From Halomonas sp. SpR8 (lineage in GTDB: Bacteria; Pseudomonadota; Gammaproteobacteria; Pseudomonadales; Halomonadaceae): DNA of 64,000 nucleotides. Numbering within the stretch: the first letter of the stretch is position 1; each line of letters opens with the position of its first letter. Shown here one piece after another: positions 1 through 8,738 of this stretch. Below the pieces are notes generated by a model. It was not told the origin of the DNA. It did not search any database and saw only the letters and a program-made list of their open reading frames with translations. The stretch lies in contig NZ_JAUAMC010000002.1 of the NCBI RefSeq assembly GCF_031010195.1, forward strand, positions 1 through 64,000, in the 5' to 3' direction. The position numbers and the translations under genes are program-made.

Positions 1-376
1 TTGAAATAGGTTTCTTATTCATCGGGCGTCGTCCTTTGCGCTTCGCCGCTAATGCACTTGGCCCTCCACTATGATACTGCTGCTCCCATCTGCCAATAGC
101 ACTACGCTCACGAATATCAAACAGGGCCGCTGTCTGGCGTTGTGACAAACCATCTCTCCACATTCTCTCAAGCACTTCCAGTTTGAAAGCCACACTGCGG
201 TGTGTGTATTTCTTTCTCAGCCCTTTCATACCATGCTGTCTATAGGTCTCTACCCATTGCCTTACGGTAGACGTGTCTACGCCGTGCTGATAGGCCACGT
301 CCTTTAAGCTCGTGTGATCGCGTAAATACTGTTGCACCAGCAGCAGCTTAAAATCCTCGTTGTATTGCTTACTCAT
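1..376 (-). CDS. IS3-family transposase OrfA, partial
   Basis: Open frame of 125 codons from ATG at 376 to the window edge, beginning MSKQYNEDFKLLLVQQYLRD. It is rich in basic residues and contains two helix-turn-helix segments (about residues 20-45, ...DVAYQHGVDTSTVRQW, and 75-100, ...SQRQTAALFDIRERSAIGRW). This is the DNA-binding OrfA of IS150-type elements, which recognises the terminal repeats; the catalytic part is normally made as an OrfAB fusion by -1 frameshifting. Being too close to the edge, the end of OrfA and the slippery site cannot be seen. Confidence 0.8.
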   Translation of the reverse strand, partial: MSKQYNEDFKLLLVQQYLRDHTSLKDVAYQHGVDTSTVRQWVETYRQHGMKGLRKKYTHRSVAFKLEVLERMWRDGLSQRQTAALFDIRERSAIGRWEQQYHSGGPSALAAKRKGRRPMNKKPIS

Positions 377-427
377 AAAAACACCCCGAAGGTTGGATTG
401 AGCGTCCAACTTTCGGGGTGCAGTTCA
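1..427 (-). mobile_element. IS3-family (IS150-like) insertion sequence, left end only
   Basis: The element runs off the left window edge. Its outer end is at 427: read on the minus strand, 427-404 starts TGAACTGCACCCCGAAAG and continues to GTTGGAC, the usual form of an IS150-group terminal repeat (TG...CTGCACCC..AAAGTTGGAC). Just inside, 382-420 forms a hairpin with 16-base arms and one mismatch between the terminal repeat and the transposase start. The gene at 376 is an OrfA-type helix-turn-helix protein. The second ORF with the DDE domain, the other end and target duplications lie outside the window, so whether the element is intact is unknown. Confidence 0.8.
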
Positions 428-464
428 AAATGGGCGGCCCTTTTTGATGTTGATTGATGAATAA

Positions 465-1457
465 TTAGCGGCGGCGCACACCTTTACCGGGCAGACGCTC
501 ACGATCATGCGGCTGATTAAAATCAAGCAGCGGGCCAGTGGGCACAATGCGCGTTGGATTAATCGTATCGTGGCTGTAATAGTAGTGGCGTTTTATGTGA
601 TTCATATTGACCGTCTCCGCCACTCCAGGCCATTGATAGATTTCCCTAACGTAATTGGCAAGGTTGGGATAATCCTCAATACGCTTAAAATTGCATTTGA
701 AATGGCCGTAGTAAACCGCATCGAAGCGTATCAGGGTAGTAAACAGGCGAATATCCGCCTCGGTCAACCACTCCCCTGCCAAGTAACGCTGCTCACCTAA
801 ACGGGCTTCCATGCGATCGAGCGCTTCAAATAGCGCCTGCACATGCGTTTCATATACAGCTTGCTCAGTAGCAAAACCCGATTTATAGACCCCGTTATTA
901 ATATGATCATAAACATCAGCATTGACGTCATCGATGACGCTGCGCAGACCTTCAGGGTAAAAATCCAAATCATTGCCGGTCAGCTCATCAAACGCATGGT
1001 TAAACATACGCAGCAAATCCGCGGACTCATTATTAACGATGGCACTGCGCTGTTTATCCCATAGCACAGGCACGGTGACACGACCGGTATAGTGCGGGTC
1101 GGTCATGGTATATAGCTGGTGGTGAAAATCGACGCCGTTAACGGGATCGCCACTGGCGCCTTCGCCCTGGTGGTAGGTCCATCCCTGATCAAGCATCAAG
1201 GGGCTGACATGGGACGTGCCGATCAATGGCTCCAGCCCTTTCAGCTTACGCATAATCAGGGTGCGGTGCGCCCAGGGACACGCGAGCGATACGTACAAAT
1301 GGTAGCGGTCTTTTTCCGCAGGGTAGCATTCTCCGTCCGTTTCCGGCTGTTCACCCACCCAGTCGCGCAATTGAGCCGATTCACGCACGAACTCGCCGCC
1401 GTGTTTTTTGGTGTCGTACCACTGGTCTTGCCATGCGCCATTAACGAGTAATCCCAT
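465..1457 (-). CDS. yqjG: Glutathionyl-hydroquinone reductase
   Basis: 330 residues, the normal size for the Xi-class glutathione transferases (YqjG/EcfG/PcpF). The family reduces glutathionyl-hydroquinones to hydroquinones with glutathione in the cytoplasm. The N-terminal thioredoxin-like domain carries CPWAHR at residues 60-65; Cys60 is the expected catalytic cysteine. The C-terminal all-helical domain includes the family's Tyr-rich stretch (HIKRHYYYSHDTINPTRIVPTGP) near residues 290-315. It is monocistronic, divergent from nothing and followed on the same strand by the IS end. The next gene upstream is a LysR regulator on the same strand, which could control it but no operator was identified. 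Confidence 0.9.
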   Translation of the reverse strand: MGLLVNGAWQDQWYDTKKHGGEFVRESAQLRDWVGEQPETDGECYPAEKDRYHLYVSLACPWAHRTLIMRKLKGLEPLIGTSHVSPLMLDQGWTYHQGEGASGDPVNGVDFHHQLYTMTDPHYTGRVTVPVLWDKQRSAIVNNESADLLRMFNHAFDELTGNDLDFYPEGLRSVIDDVNADVYDHINNGVYKSGFATEQAVYETHVQALFEALDRMEARLGEQRYLAGEWLTEADIRLFTTLIRFDAVYYGHFKCNFKRIEDYPNLANYVREIYQWPGVAETVNMNHIKRHYYYSHDTINPTRIVPTGPLLDFNQPHDRERLPGKGVRRR

Positions 1458-1538
1458 GGGCGTCTCCTGAAAAGTGTCTAGGGGTTATGCATCTTATTTT
1501 CAGCATACGCCCGCTTCAGGGAGGCTCAAGCGGATGTT

Positions 1539-2462
1539 TTACGACCGTTCATTCGAGTTAGTCGAATCATGCATGGCACATTCGCTTATCACCGCCTGTT
1601 TAAGTGCCGCCGCCATGGCGTGAGCCGCTGGCCCTGCACGATCTCGGTCGCGGAAAATCATTTGTATCGGCACTTCACGGATGCCCCCTGCTGGCAGTGG
1701 CAGCGGTTTCAATTGCCCGCTTTTTAACTCATCAGCAATACGCGTCTCTGGCATCCACGCAAACCCCAAACCACGTCGAAGCATATCGAGTGACGTATGG
1801 AGGTGAGTGACGGTCCAGCGCTGTTCTGCCTTCAACCAGCCAGCATTGGTTGATTGCCGTAACGCTGAGTCACGCACCACCAACTGCCGATACTGAGCTA
1901 GATCGCGCAGGTCTAACGTGCGACCTAATTGATGAAGGGCGTGCTGAGGATGCGCCACCGCCACAAAACGTATCGTTACCAGTGGCTCACCTAAAAAGCC
2001 TTGCGCCTCAATGCCTGAGATCACGAGGTCTGCACGACCATCGTAGAGCATTTCAATACCACCGTTGAGAACACTCTCGTGTAATTGAACACGCACCTGT
2101 GGGTACGTTTCAGAGAAGCGCTCTAGCGCTTTAGCTTGCGCGGCAACCGGAAAAACTTGATCAATCGCCACCACGACTTCTGCCTCTAGGCCCGCTGCTA
2201 GCCGAGTAGCCACATCCTCGAGCGAGGCCGCACTCTCTATCAACTGACGCGCGCGACGAAGCAGCAGCTTACCGGCCTCAGTTAAACGAACTTGTCGGCC
2301 AACCGGCTCCAGCACCTGAACCCCTAGTTGCTCTTCTAATTTATGGACGGCGTGATTCAGCGTGGAGGGACTTTTGTGTACGGCTTCTGCCGCACGTGCA
2401 AACCCGCCATAGTCAACCACGGCGGCCAACATTTGCCATTGTGCAAGTGTTACCCGGGACAT
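1539..2462 (-). CDS. LysR-family transcriptional regulator
   Basis: 307 residues with an N-terminal winged helix-turn-helix (residues 4-62, ...QLGVQVLEPVGRQVRLTEAGKLLL) and a periplasmic-binding-protein-like effector domain from about residue 90. The motif AAEAVHKSPSTLNHAVHKLEEQLG is typical of the family, though the usual SQPAVS is replaced by SPSTLN. Its target is not evident: LysR proteins often control a divergent neighbour, but the gene on the other side (an M23 peptidase) is 440 bp away. Effector unknown. Confidence 0.88.
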   Translation of the reverse strand: MSRVTLAQWQMLAAVVDYGGFARAAEAVHKSPSTLNHAVHKLEEQLGVQVLEPVGRQVRLTEAGKLLLRRARQLIESAASLEDVATRLAAGLEAEVVVAIDQVFPVAAQAKALERFSETYPQVRVQLHESVLNGGIEMLYDGRADLVISGIEAQGFLGEPLVTIRFVAVAHPQHALHQLGRTLDLRDLAQYRQLVVRDSALRQSTNAGWLKAEQRWTVTHLHTSLDMLRRGLGFAWMPETRIADELKSGQLKPLPLPAGGIREVPIQMIFRDRDRAGPAAHAMAAALKQAVISECAMHDSTNSNERS

Positions 2463-2900
2463 TTCGATTTCCTCAACGCAAAATCGCGAAACAATGCGCT
2501 TAATGTTCGAAAAAACATGACTAGAATGCCAGGAAACGTTTGATCATGCCGCTCATGGTTGAAAAATGGCTGTTAATAACCCTAAAAGATAAGCTATAAA
2601 TGTGAATCAGCATTGGGTGAAGACTCAAATATTAGACATTGATTGTATTAGCACTTCCAAAATATCAATTTTCGTCTATGGTTAACCTAAGCTATATTGC
2701 TAGCCAAATTTATCAGTTACATTTGTTAGCAAACGGTGTTTATAAATAGTAATCTTTAATTAATATTGCCATATTTCTATTTAATTTCATTTTATGTATA
2801 GACATACAGTCTATGAACCCTCGCTTTCATGGGGTATGGTTTCCGTGTTTATGTACTCTTATAGTTAATTTTAATCACGAATCCGGCGGTCCATTTACCC
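2463..2900. other. AT-rich intergenic region
   Basis: 438 bases between the divergent LysR and M23 peptidase genes, visibly richer in A+T than the flanking genes, especially 2570-2880. It must hold both promoters. No convincing open frame, RNA gene or palindromic operator was recognised. Confidence 0.6.
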
Positions 2901-4607
2901 ATGTTGCGAATCCTCCATTCGCTGCCTCGCACGCACAAATTGTTACTGTTACCAGTGGCCACAATGGTCACAGTGCTGGGCACACAGAAGTTACTGACGA
3001 CATATCAAGATTTAAATCAACCCAATACTCCGCTTGAAAGTGTGCTGGTACCGCTTCCAAGTGACTCCACCCCGGGTGTTCCTTCCCTGCGCCAAGAACG
3101 CACCCCGGTTGCTGATGCGATTGACCGCGCCTCGCGCGCCCTCGACGCCACTCGCGAAAATATTCCCCTCAGTGAATTAACCGCTACTGAAATTGTTGAT
3201 CTCGACGTCATCGCCACCGCAGAGGCCAGTATGGCCGCCCAAGCAGGCCTGGGACATGATGTAACGGTACTCAGCGCAACATCACTTGATGCACCCGCGT
3301 TAGTACCCATCGCGCTTGATAGTGGCGCTCTGCATATGGCAATTGTGGTCGGCACGCTCACCAGCGGCATGCTGGATGTAGACGACACCTCATCGGTTGA
3401 GATTGCCGATGCCACCTCTTACGAAGATTATGGCATCGATCTTTTTGATGATATTTCGTTTCTGAATTTAGAACTGGCGGCAGAAAAGCCGTTTGTACCT
3501 GAATGGGAAACGCATATTGTCGAATCTGGTGAAACATTTGCCGTGATTGCCCAAAATGAATTAGGCCTTGGCTACAGCGAAGTAATGGCGCTGCTTGAAG
3601 ACTTACCCGATCAACGCATGCTCACCAACTGGCGCGCCGGGAACAGCTTTGACTATCAGTTAGATGAAGATGGTCGTCTGCTGTCGCTACGCATGATGAA
3701 AAACACCCGCGATGGCATATTGCTTGAGCAAGATGCAGACCATTTCGCCATCACCACGATTGAACGCCAGGGTGAACCTGTTCAACGCCTCTATGCAGGT
3801 AGCGTCAGCGGTAGTTTTGCGCGCTCGGCCCAGGCGACAGGCTTGAACAGCGGCTCGGTAACAGAACTGACAAAGTTGCTCGAAAAGAAACTCGATTTTC
3901 GGCGTGACAGCCGCCGCGGTGACCGCTTTCAGGTGCTGGTTGAGTCCGACATGATTGATGGGGAAACGCTGGATTCCCGCGTTTTAGCGGTTAATTACGA
4001 CGGCGAACGCATGGATTTAACCGTTGTCCGCAATGCCAGCGACGATAATTTCTATACGCCTGAGGGCGGCAGCCTGGATCCCGCCTTTGCCCGCCACCCG
4101 TTTGAAGGCAATTACCGCATAAGCTCCAGCTTCAACCCGCGTCGTAAGCATCCGGTCACTGGCCGCATTAGTCCGCATAACGGCACCGATTTTGCCATGC
4201 CGATTGGTACGCCCATCACGGCACCTGCTGCTGGCCGAGTCGAAAAGGTTGCCAACCATTACGCCGCCGGACGCTACATTGTCATTCGTCACGACAACGG
4301 CTACCGTACTCGCTATCTGCACACCTCAAAACCTCTGGTCAGCGAAGGTGAGCGGGTCGAAATGGGCGAGCGCATTGCGCTATCGGGCAACACCGGCCGC
4401 AGCACTGGACCTCACCTGCACTATGAAGTCATCGTTAACAATTCGCCGGTGAATGCGATGACCGTTCCCCTGCCCGAAAATACCAGCTTGAGCGGCGACA
4501 CGCTTATTGCCTTCCAAAACCAGGCTGCTCCAATGTTAGCTGCACTGGAAAGCGGCGAAACCGGGCCGGTTAGCGTGGCTAACTATCAGCAGGAAAGCGA
4601 CGACTAG
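2901..4607 (+). CDS. M23 family murein DD-endopeptidase (MepM-like)
   Basis: 568 residues. The N-terminus has a single hydrophobic anchor (about residues 13-30) and then a long Asp/Ser/Thr-rich linker. Residues about 205-260 (THIVESGETFAVIAQNELGL) form an OapA/LysM-like domain as in YebA/MepM, and the C-terminal M23 (lysostaphin-type) domain carries the zinc site H426-N-G-T-D430 and H505-L-H507. The family cuts D-Ala-mDAP cross-links, opening the sacculus for growth. It is convergent with an L,D-transpeptidase across a shared hairpin. The linker between anchor and LysM (about 170 residues) is longer than in E. coli MepM. Confidence 0.88.
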   Translation: MLRILHSLPRTHKLLLLPVATMVTVLGTQKLLTTYQDLNQPNTPLESVLVPLPSDSTPGVPSLRQERTPVADAIDRASRALDATRENIPLSELTATEIVDLDVIATAEASMAAQAGLGHDVTVLSATSLDAPALVPIALDSGALHMAIVVGTLTSGMLDVDDTSSVEIADATSYEDYGIDLFDDISFLNLELAAEKPFVPEWETHIVESGETFAVIAQNELGLGYSEVMALLEDLPDQRMLTNWRAGNSFDYQLDEDGRLLSLRMMKNTRDGILLEQDADHFAITTIERQGEPVQRLYAGSVSGSFARSAQATGLNSGSVTELTKLLEKKLDFRRDSRRGDRFQVLVESDMIDGETLDSRVLAVNYDGERMDLTVVRNASDDNFYTPEGGSLDPAFARHPFEGNYRISSSFNPRRKHPVTGRISPHNGTDFAMPIGTPITAPAAGRVEKVANHYAAGRYIVIRHDNGYRTRYLHTSKPLVSEGERVEMGERIALSGNTGRSTGPHLHYEVIVNNSPVNAMTVPLPENTSLSGDTLIAFQNQAAPMLAALESGETGPVSVANYQQESDD

Positions 4608-4639
4608 CGCTTCGCTACGCAATAACGAACGCTTATAAG

Positions 4640-4667
4640 TAACGCACCGCCCTCGGGCGGTGCGTTA
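4640..4667. terminator. Bidirectional hairpin terminator
   Basis: Perfect inverted repeat with arms TAACGCACCGCCC and GGGCGGTGCGTTA around a two-base CT/CG centre, placed between the convergent M23 peptidase and L,D-transpeptidase genes. There is only a short T-run on either side, so efficiency is uncertain. Confidence 0.7.
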
Positions 4668-4700
4668 CGTTGGGGTGCACTATTTTAACTTTTCAGATGC

Positions 4701-6335
4701 TTAAACCGGGCGCCGCAATGCTGCCAGTAGCGTTGCATCGCGACGGTAGATGTCAGGCCTAAACTCTACCTCACCCTCGGCATTTGGCCACGCGGTTAAA
4801 TAGTGCAGCGCAATGGGAATACGCTGGGTCAAACTCACGTTGCGATCGCTCCCGCCACTCAACAGCGTACTCATTTGGTAACGACTGCCGGTGTCTTGCA
4901 ACAGCATCTGGGCTAGCTCAGCCACACCTTCAACCCGAATACAGCCCGAACTGAGCGCGCGCTGTTCACGCTGGAATAACCCCCGCGCGGGGGTATCGTG
5001 CAAATAGATCATGTCATCGTTGGGAAATCGCACCACGACACGGCCTAGCGGGTTACCTGCGCCAGACACTTGACGCAACATAACGCCGCCAGGGCGCTGC
5101 CAATCAATCTCCTCAGCAACCAACTGCTCACCCGACAGACTAATCACCTGGATGTTTTTACGCGCCAAATAATCGATATCGGCACGTACCTGGGGTAACA
5201 CATCCTCACGCATAATGGTCGGCGGGATCGTCCAGGAAGGGTTAATCGTCAAATGGCTGATCGTAGAGTGGATAATCGGTGTTTCGCGGCGCGGTGTACC
5301 TACCACCACTCTTGCATCCCAATGCTGGCCATTTGGCCGTACGTAATGCATCCGGTATCCGGCAATATCGACCCACACCCGTGGCTCGGCAGACTGCATC
5401 GGACGAATCCAGCGCGCGCGCTCTAGATTGACCCGCAGTTGGTCGATTCGTGTTGTCACCGGGGTGTTTAACGCCAAGCGAGTCTGCTCGCCCACGACAC
5501 CATCTTCCTGAAGCAGATGACGGCGCTGAAAGCGTCTAACCGCGGCTTCAAGTGGCGCATCAAAGGCACGTCGGTTAGACGCGGACTGCACCCCAATGAG
5601 CGGATACGCGCTGCTGTCAGCCATCATTAATTCAGCTTCCCCCCACAGCGCCAGGCGTTGGCGAAGCACGACAACATCGTCAGCTTCGTCGCCAGGCCGC
5701 AGCGACTCTTCACGCGCCGCCAAGTATGGCGCGCTGCCTAGATTCGCCAACTGATAATGCTGTTTTAAGGCGTCTCGTAACTGTTGATACTCGCCCGATG
5801 AAGGCCGAACCAGCGCGATAGCTTTGTCCAGCTCACCATCCTCGACGGCATGCATCACGCGAAGCAGTGAGTAACCTCTTTCCGGGCGCGGTGAATCCCA
5901 GTGAGGTTCGACATCACGGGGATTAACCTTGCCACGCTCTAAATGATCTAACGCTAGCAACAGTGACTCGGTGGCCTTGACATCAAATAACGCCTGCGCC
6001 GTGTTACCGCCAGACTTACTGCGCTGAAACTCATTAAGCAGCGTATCAGCGTGGTAATCCTCTGGCACTAAGCCATCGTTTTCCAGGCTATTTAACGCGC
6101 CCACCAACGACTCGACGGCTGGTGCTGTTTGCCAGGCAGGCTTTCCTTCGCGTAATTGATAGAATTCAGCAAGGGGTAGCCGACTGGCTTCAACAGCGGT
6201 TAATTGTTGTGTTAACGCTTGCTGCAACGGCGCTGAGTCCGCATACGCAAGGCTGGTCCCTAAAGGGCTGTGGGTGAGCGTTAGACATAAAGCGACCCCT
6301 ATCGCCCATTGTCTTAGTGGCTGTATATCGTTCAT
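4701..6335 (-). CDS. YcbB/LdtD-type L,D-transpeptidase
   Basis: 544 residues with a cleavable signal peptide (residues about 12-31). It has the YcbB layout: a helical scaffold domain, a peptidoglycan-binding domain at about 205-275 (GDEADDVVVLRQRL...GVVGEQTRLAL) and a YkuD catalytic domain with SSGCIRV, the nucleophile being Cys465. Such periplasmic enzymes make 3-3 mDAP cross-links that bypass penicillin-binding proteins. It lies head to head with a second YkuD-type gene. Length is somewhat below E. coli LdtD (about 615), mostly through shorter linkers. Confidence 0.88.
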   Translation of the reverse strand: MNDIQPLRQWAIGVALCLTLTHSPLGTSLAYADSAPLQQALTQQLTAVEASRLPLAEFYQLREGKPAWQTAPAVESLVGALNSLENDGLVPEDYHADTLLNEFQRSKSGGNTAQALFDVKATESLLLALDHLERGKVNPRDVEPHWDSPRPERGYSLLRVMHAVEDGELDKAIALVRPSSGEYQQLRDALKQHYQLANLGSAPYLAAREESLRPGDEADDVVVLRQRLALWGEAELMMADSSAYPLIGVQSASNRRAFDAPLEAAVRRFQRRHLLQEDGVVGEQTRLALNTPVTTRIDQLRVNLERARWIRPMQSAEPRVWVDIAGYRMHYVRPNGQHWDARVVVGTPRRETPIIHSTISHLTINPSWTIPPTIMREDVLPQVRADIDYLARKNIQVISLSGEQLVAEEIDWQRPGGVMLRQVSGAGNPLGRVVVRFPNDDMIYLHDTPARGLFQREQRALSSGCIRVEGVAELAQMLLQDTGSRYQMSTLLSGGSDRNVSLTQRIPIALHYLTAWPNAEGEVEFRPDIYRRDATLLAALRRPV

Positions 6336-6465
6336 CGCCCTCTCCTTGAGTTACTATGTTCCCCAACTTCAGTTTTACATCCGCCGTCTAACACTTTTTA
6401 TATTAGCGTTTATCTTAGTCGGCTACTCTTCATCATGACTTATATTGCCTGCAGGATCGATTTAT

Positions 6466-7188
6466 ATGGCTCTTCGTTTAAATGTTGCCGCGCTACTGTG
6501 CTCCCTACCGTTAACGTTACTTACATTGCCGCTACACGCCGCTAGTTTTTTTTCCCACGTGGCTTCAACACCACCGCCCGGCGTAATGCCTCTAAATCAT
6601 CAGCTTCTGCAGCTCGCCCCTCAAGCAACGCCTGCAGCGCTGCGTCTAGCCGCTCAAGCGCTTAACTGTGCAGACCCTAATGCCGAGCGCCTAGCGGTTA
6701 TCGATTATTCACTACCCTCCACCGAGCCACGCCTTTGGGTGTTTGACTTGCGCCAGCATAAGTTACTTTTCGAAGAGCTGGTGTCGCACGGTCAAGGCTC
6801 CGGCGATGCCCAGGCAGAGTTGTTCTCGAATACCCCCGACAGCCATCAATCCAGTATTGGCTTATTTCGTACCATGAATAGCTACTATGGCCGTAACGGC
6901 TATTCCCTGCGCCTGCAGGGACTTGAACCTAACATTAACGACCTGGCGTTTGAGCGCGCCATTGTTATTCACGGCGCCGATTATGTAAGCGATGCTTTCA
7001 TTGCCCAAACAGGCCGGCTAGGGCGCAGCCACGGCTGCCCGGCAGTACGCGAAGACGTAACTTACCCACTGATCGACAGCCTCAAAGAGGACCAATATGT
7101 GTTTGCTTATTACCCTGACGCCGAGTGGCTTGCCACCTCAGCGTTTCTAGGCTGCACAGCCGCCGCCACCCATCTTGCTCGCCGCTAA
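6466..7188 (+). CDS. Small murein L,D-transpeptidase catalytic domain protein (YkuD_2 type)
   Basis: 240 residues from ATG 6466, preceded by AGGA at 6453-6456; an upstream TTG at 6445 in frame has no better signal. A signal peptide ends near LPLHA|ASF. The single domain belongs to the YkuD_2 group found as stand-alone secreted proteins, with GRSHGCPAV giving the presumed nucleophile Cys191 and conserved HG and SxGLF motifs (residues about 110-130). Exact reaction in this group is not well established; transfer to murein or lipoprotein is possible. Divergent from the larger L,D-transpeptidase across about 130 bp. Confidence 0.8.
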   Translation: MALRLNVAALLCSLPLTLLTLPLHAASFFSHVASTPPPGVMPLNHQLLQLAPQATPAALRLAAQALNCADPNAERLAVIDYSLPSTEPRLWVFDLRQHKLLFEELVSHGQGSGDAQAELFSNTPDSHQSSIGLFRTMNSYYGRNGYSLRLQGLEPNINDLAFERAIVIHGADYVSDAFIAQTGRLGRSHGCPAVREDVTYPLIDSLKEDQYVFAYYPDAEWLATSAFLGCTAAATHLARR

Positions 7189-7348
7189 TGTCTCCCATGT
7201 TTTCATGTAAAGAGCGTTCACAACCTCTAATCATCACTCATCGTTAGCGAGCACGTCTTAACGCAGTATATTCGTCTTCCTAACTGGCCTATGCGATGCT
7301 GGCCTCATGGCAACTAGACTCTTTAACAGTCGCAATGGGAAAAAGCAT

Positions 7349-8368
7349 ATGGCAAAGGTCAAAAAGCTAGACCTCGCGTTGCAAGGTGGTGGTGCACACG
7401 GAGCCTACACCTGGGGCGTCATTGACCGTCTTTTGGCAGATGACCGCATTGAGCTGGAAGGCATTAGCGGCACCAGTGCCGGGGCGATGAACGGTGTAGT
7501 GATGGCCGACGCTTTGACCCGGGGTGATAAAGAGACCGCGCGGCAAGCGCTCCACGATTTTTGGCAGGCAGTTAGCCGAGCAGGTATGGCAAGCCCAATA
7601 CGTCGTTCGCCAATGGATGTATTAACCGGCAACTGGAGCCTAGATCACTCCCCCGGCTTTATAGCGATGGATCTGTTAAGCCGCGTGGTCTCGCCCTATC
7701 AACTCAACCCACTCAACATCAATCCACTGCGCGACATTGTGGCCAGTCATATAGATTTCGAACGTGTCCGCAAGTGTGAACAGCTTAAACTGTTTATCGC
7801 CGCGACTAACGTGCGTACGGGCAAGCAACGGGTATTTCGCCGAGAAGAAATGAGCGTTGACGCCGTGATGGCCTCAGCCTGCCTACCCTTTATGTTTCAA
7901 GCGGTAGAGATCGATGGCGAAGCATACTGGGACGGCGGCTATATGGGCAATCCAGCGCTATTTCCATTGATGGAAGAGTGCGGCGCACGGGATATCCTAC
8001 TGATACAAATTAACCCCATCAGCCGTAATGAAGTGCCTACTTCGGCATCGGCGATTATGAACCGGCTCAACGAAATCACTTTTAATTCAGCGCTGATTAA
8101 AGAGATCCGCATGATTGCGCTACTCAAGCATGCGCTTGATGAACAGGGTATTGAAAACTGCTACCAGCAGGCGCTATTTCATCGCATCAGCGGCGACCTG
8201 GCACTTGAGGGACTGTCAGTTTCCAGCAAATCAAACTCTGAGTGGCCTTTTTTATGCCATCTGTTCGAGCAGGGCCAAGCAGCTGCCGAACGCTGGCTTA
8301 GCGAGCACTTCGATGCCATTGGCAACCACTCCTCACTTGATATAGATGCTGTCTACCTTAATGAATAA
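7349..8368 (+). CDS. Patatin-like phospholipase
   Basis: 339 residues from ATG 7349, which has GGGA at 7337-7340; an in-frame ATG at 7307 lacks a good ribosome site. Patatin features are all present: oxyanion hole GGGAHGAY near the N-terminus, nucleophile elbow GTSAG with Ser43, and DGG with Asp195 completing the Ser-Asp dyad. The family hydrolyses acyl chains of membrane lipids; no signal peptide is seen, so a cytoplasmic or inner membrane-associated enzyme is likely. Role in the cell not deducible from the neighbours. Confidence 0.88.
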   Translation: MAKVKKLDLALQGGGAHGAYTWGVIDRLLADDRIELEGISGTSAGAMNGVVMADALTRGDKETARQALHDFWQAVSRAGMASPIRRSPMDVLTGNWSLDHSPGFIAMDLLSRVVSPYQLNPLNINPLRDIVASHIDFERVRKCEQLKLFIAATNVRTGKQRVFRREEMSVDAVMASACLPFMFQAVEIDGEAYWDGGYMGNPALFPLMEECGARDILLIQINPISRNEVPTSASAIMNRLNEITFNSALIKEIRMIALLKHALDEQGIENCYQQALFHRISGDLALEGLSVSSKSNSEWPFLCHLFEQGQAAAERWLSEHFDAIGNHSSLDIDAVYLNE

Positions 8369-8738
8369 CGGGCCATACGAATAATGAGCCACCAGTAACT
8401 ACGGTACACAACTCTTCAACTGCACCGAATAAGCACCAAGATGCCGCACGGCAGATGCTGCATGCCCAATCATGCAGCATATTTGCGCAGCCAAACCTAT
8501 CTAAAAATCACAAAAAAATAAATTAAGGTGATGTTTTTAATAAATAAATAACCGACTGGCAAACTATCTGCATAACTCCTATCAGTGGTGGTAGGCGTGG
8601 ACCAGGCCCAACTGGGTACGAGTGCGTCGAACCTGACCTTCAATGGAGAAGGCATGTTCTCGTTAATTGCTTGCGCGGCGCGCTGAAATATTGGCGCTGC
8701 GTAGTAAAAACTCGTTTTATGCCCCGTGAGGCCATCCC
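8369..8738. other. Intergenic region with a perfect hairpin
   Basis: 370 bases before the nitrate transporter. A perfect 10-bp stem (8455-8464 ATGCTGCATG with 8471-8480) closes a six-base loop CCCAAT; no T-run follows. Beyond 8500 the sequence is AT-rich and probably holds the transporter promoter. I looked for the two-hairpin antitermination leader seen upstream of the nas and nir operons and did not find it here. Confidence 0.5.

Noticed and set aside
7307-7348. Upstream ATG of the patatin gene
   Set aside because: GGGA precedes ATG 7349 at the right distance and the patatin domain starts there; the 14 added residues are not conserved in character.
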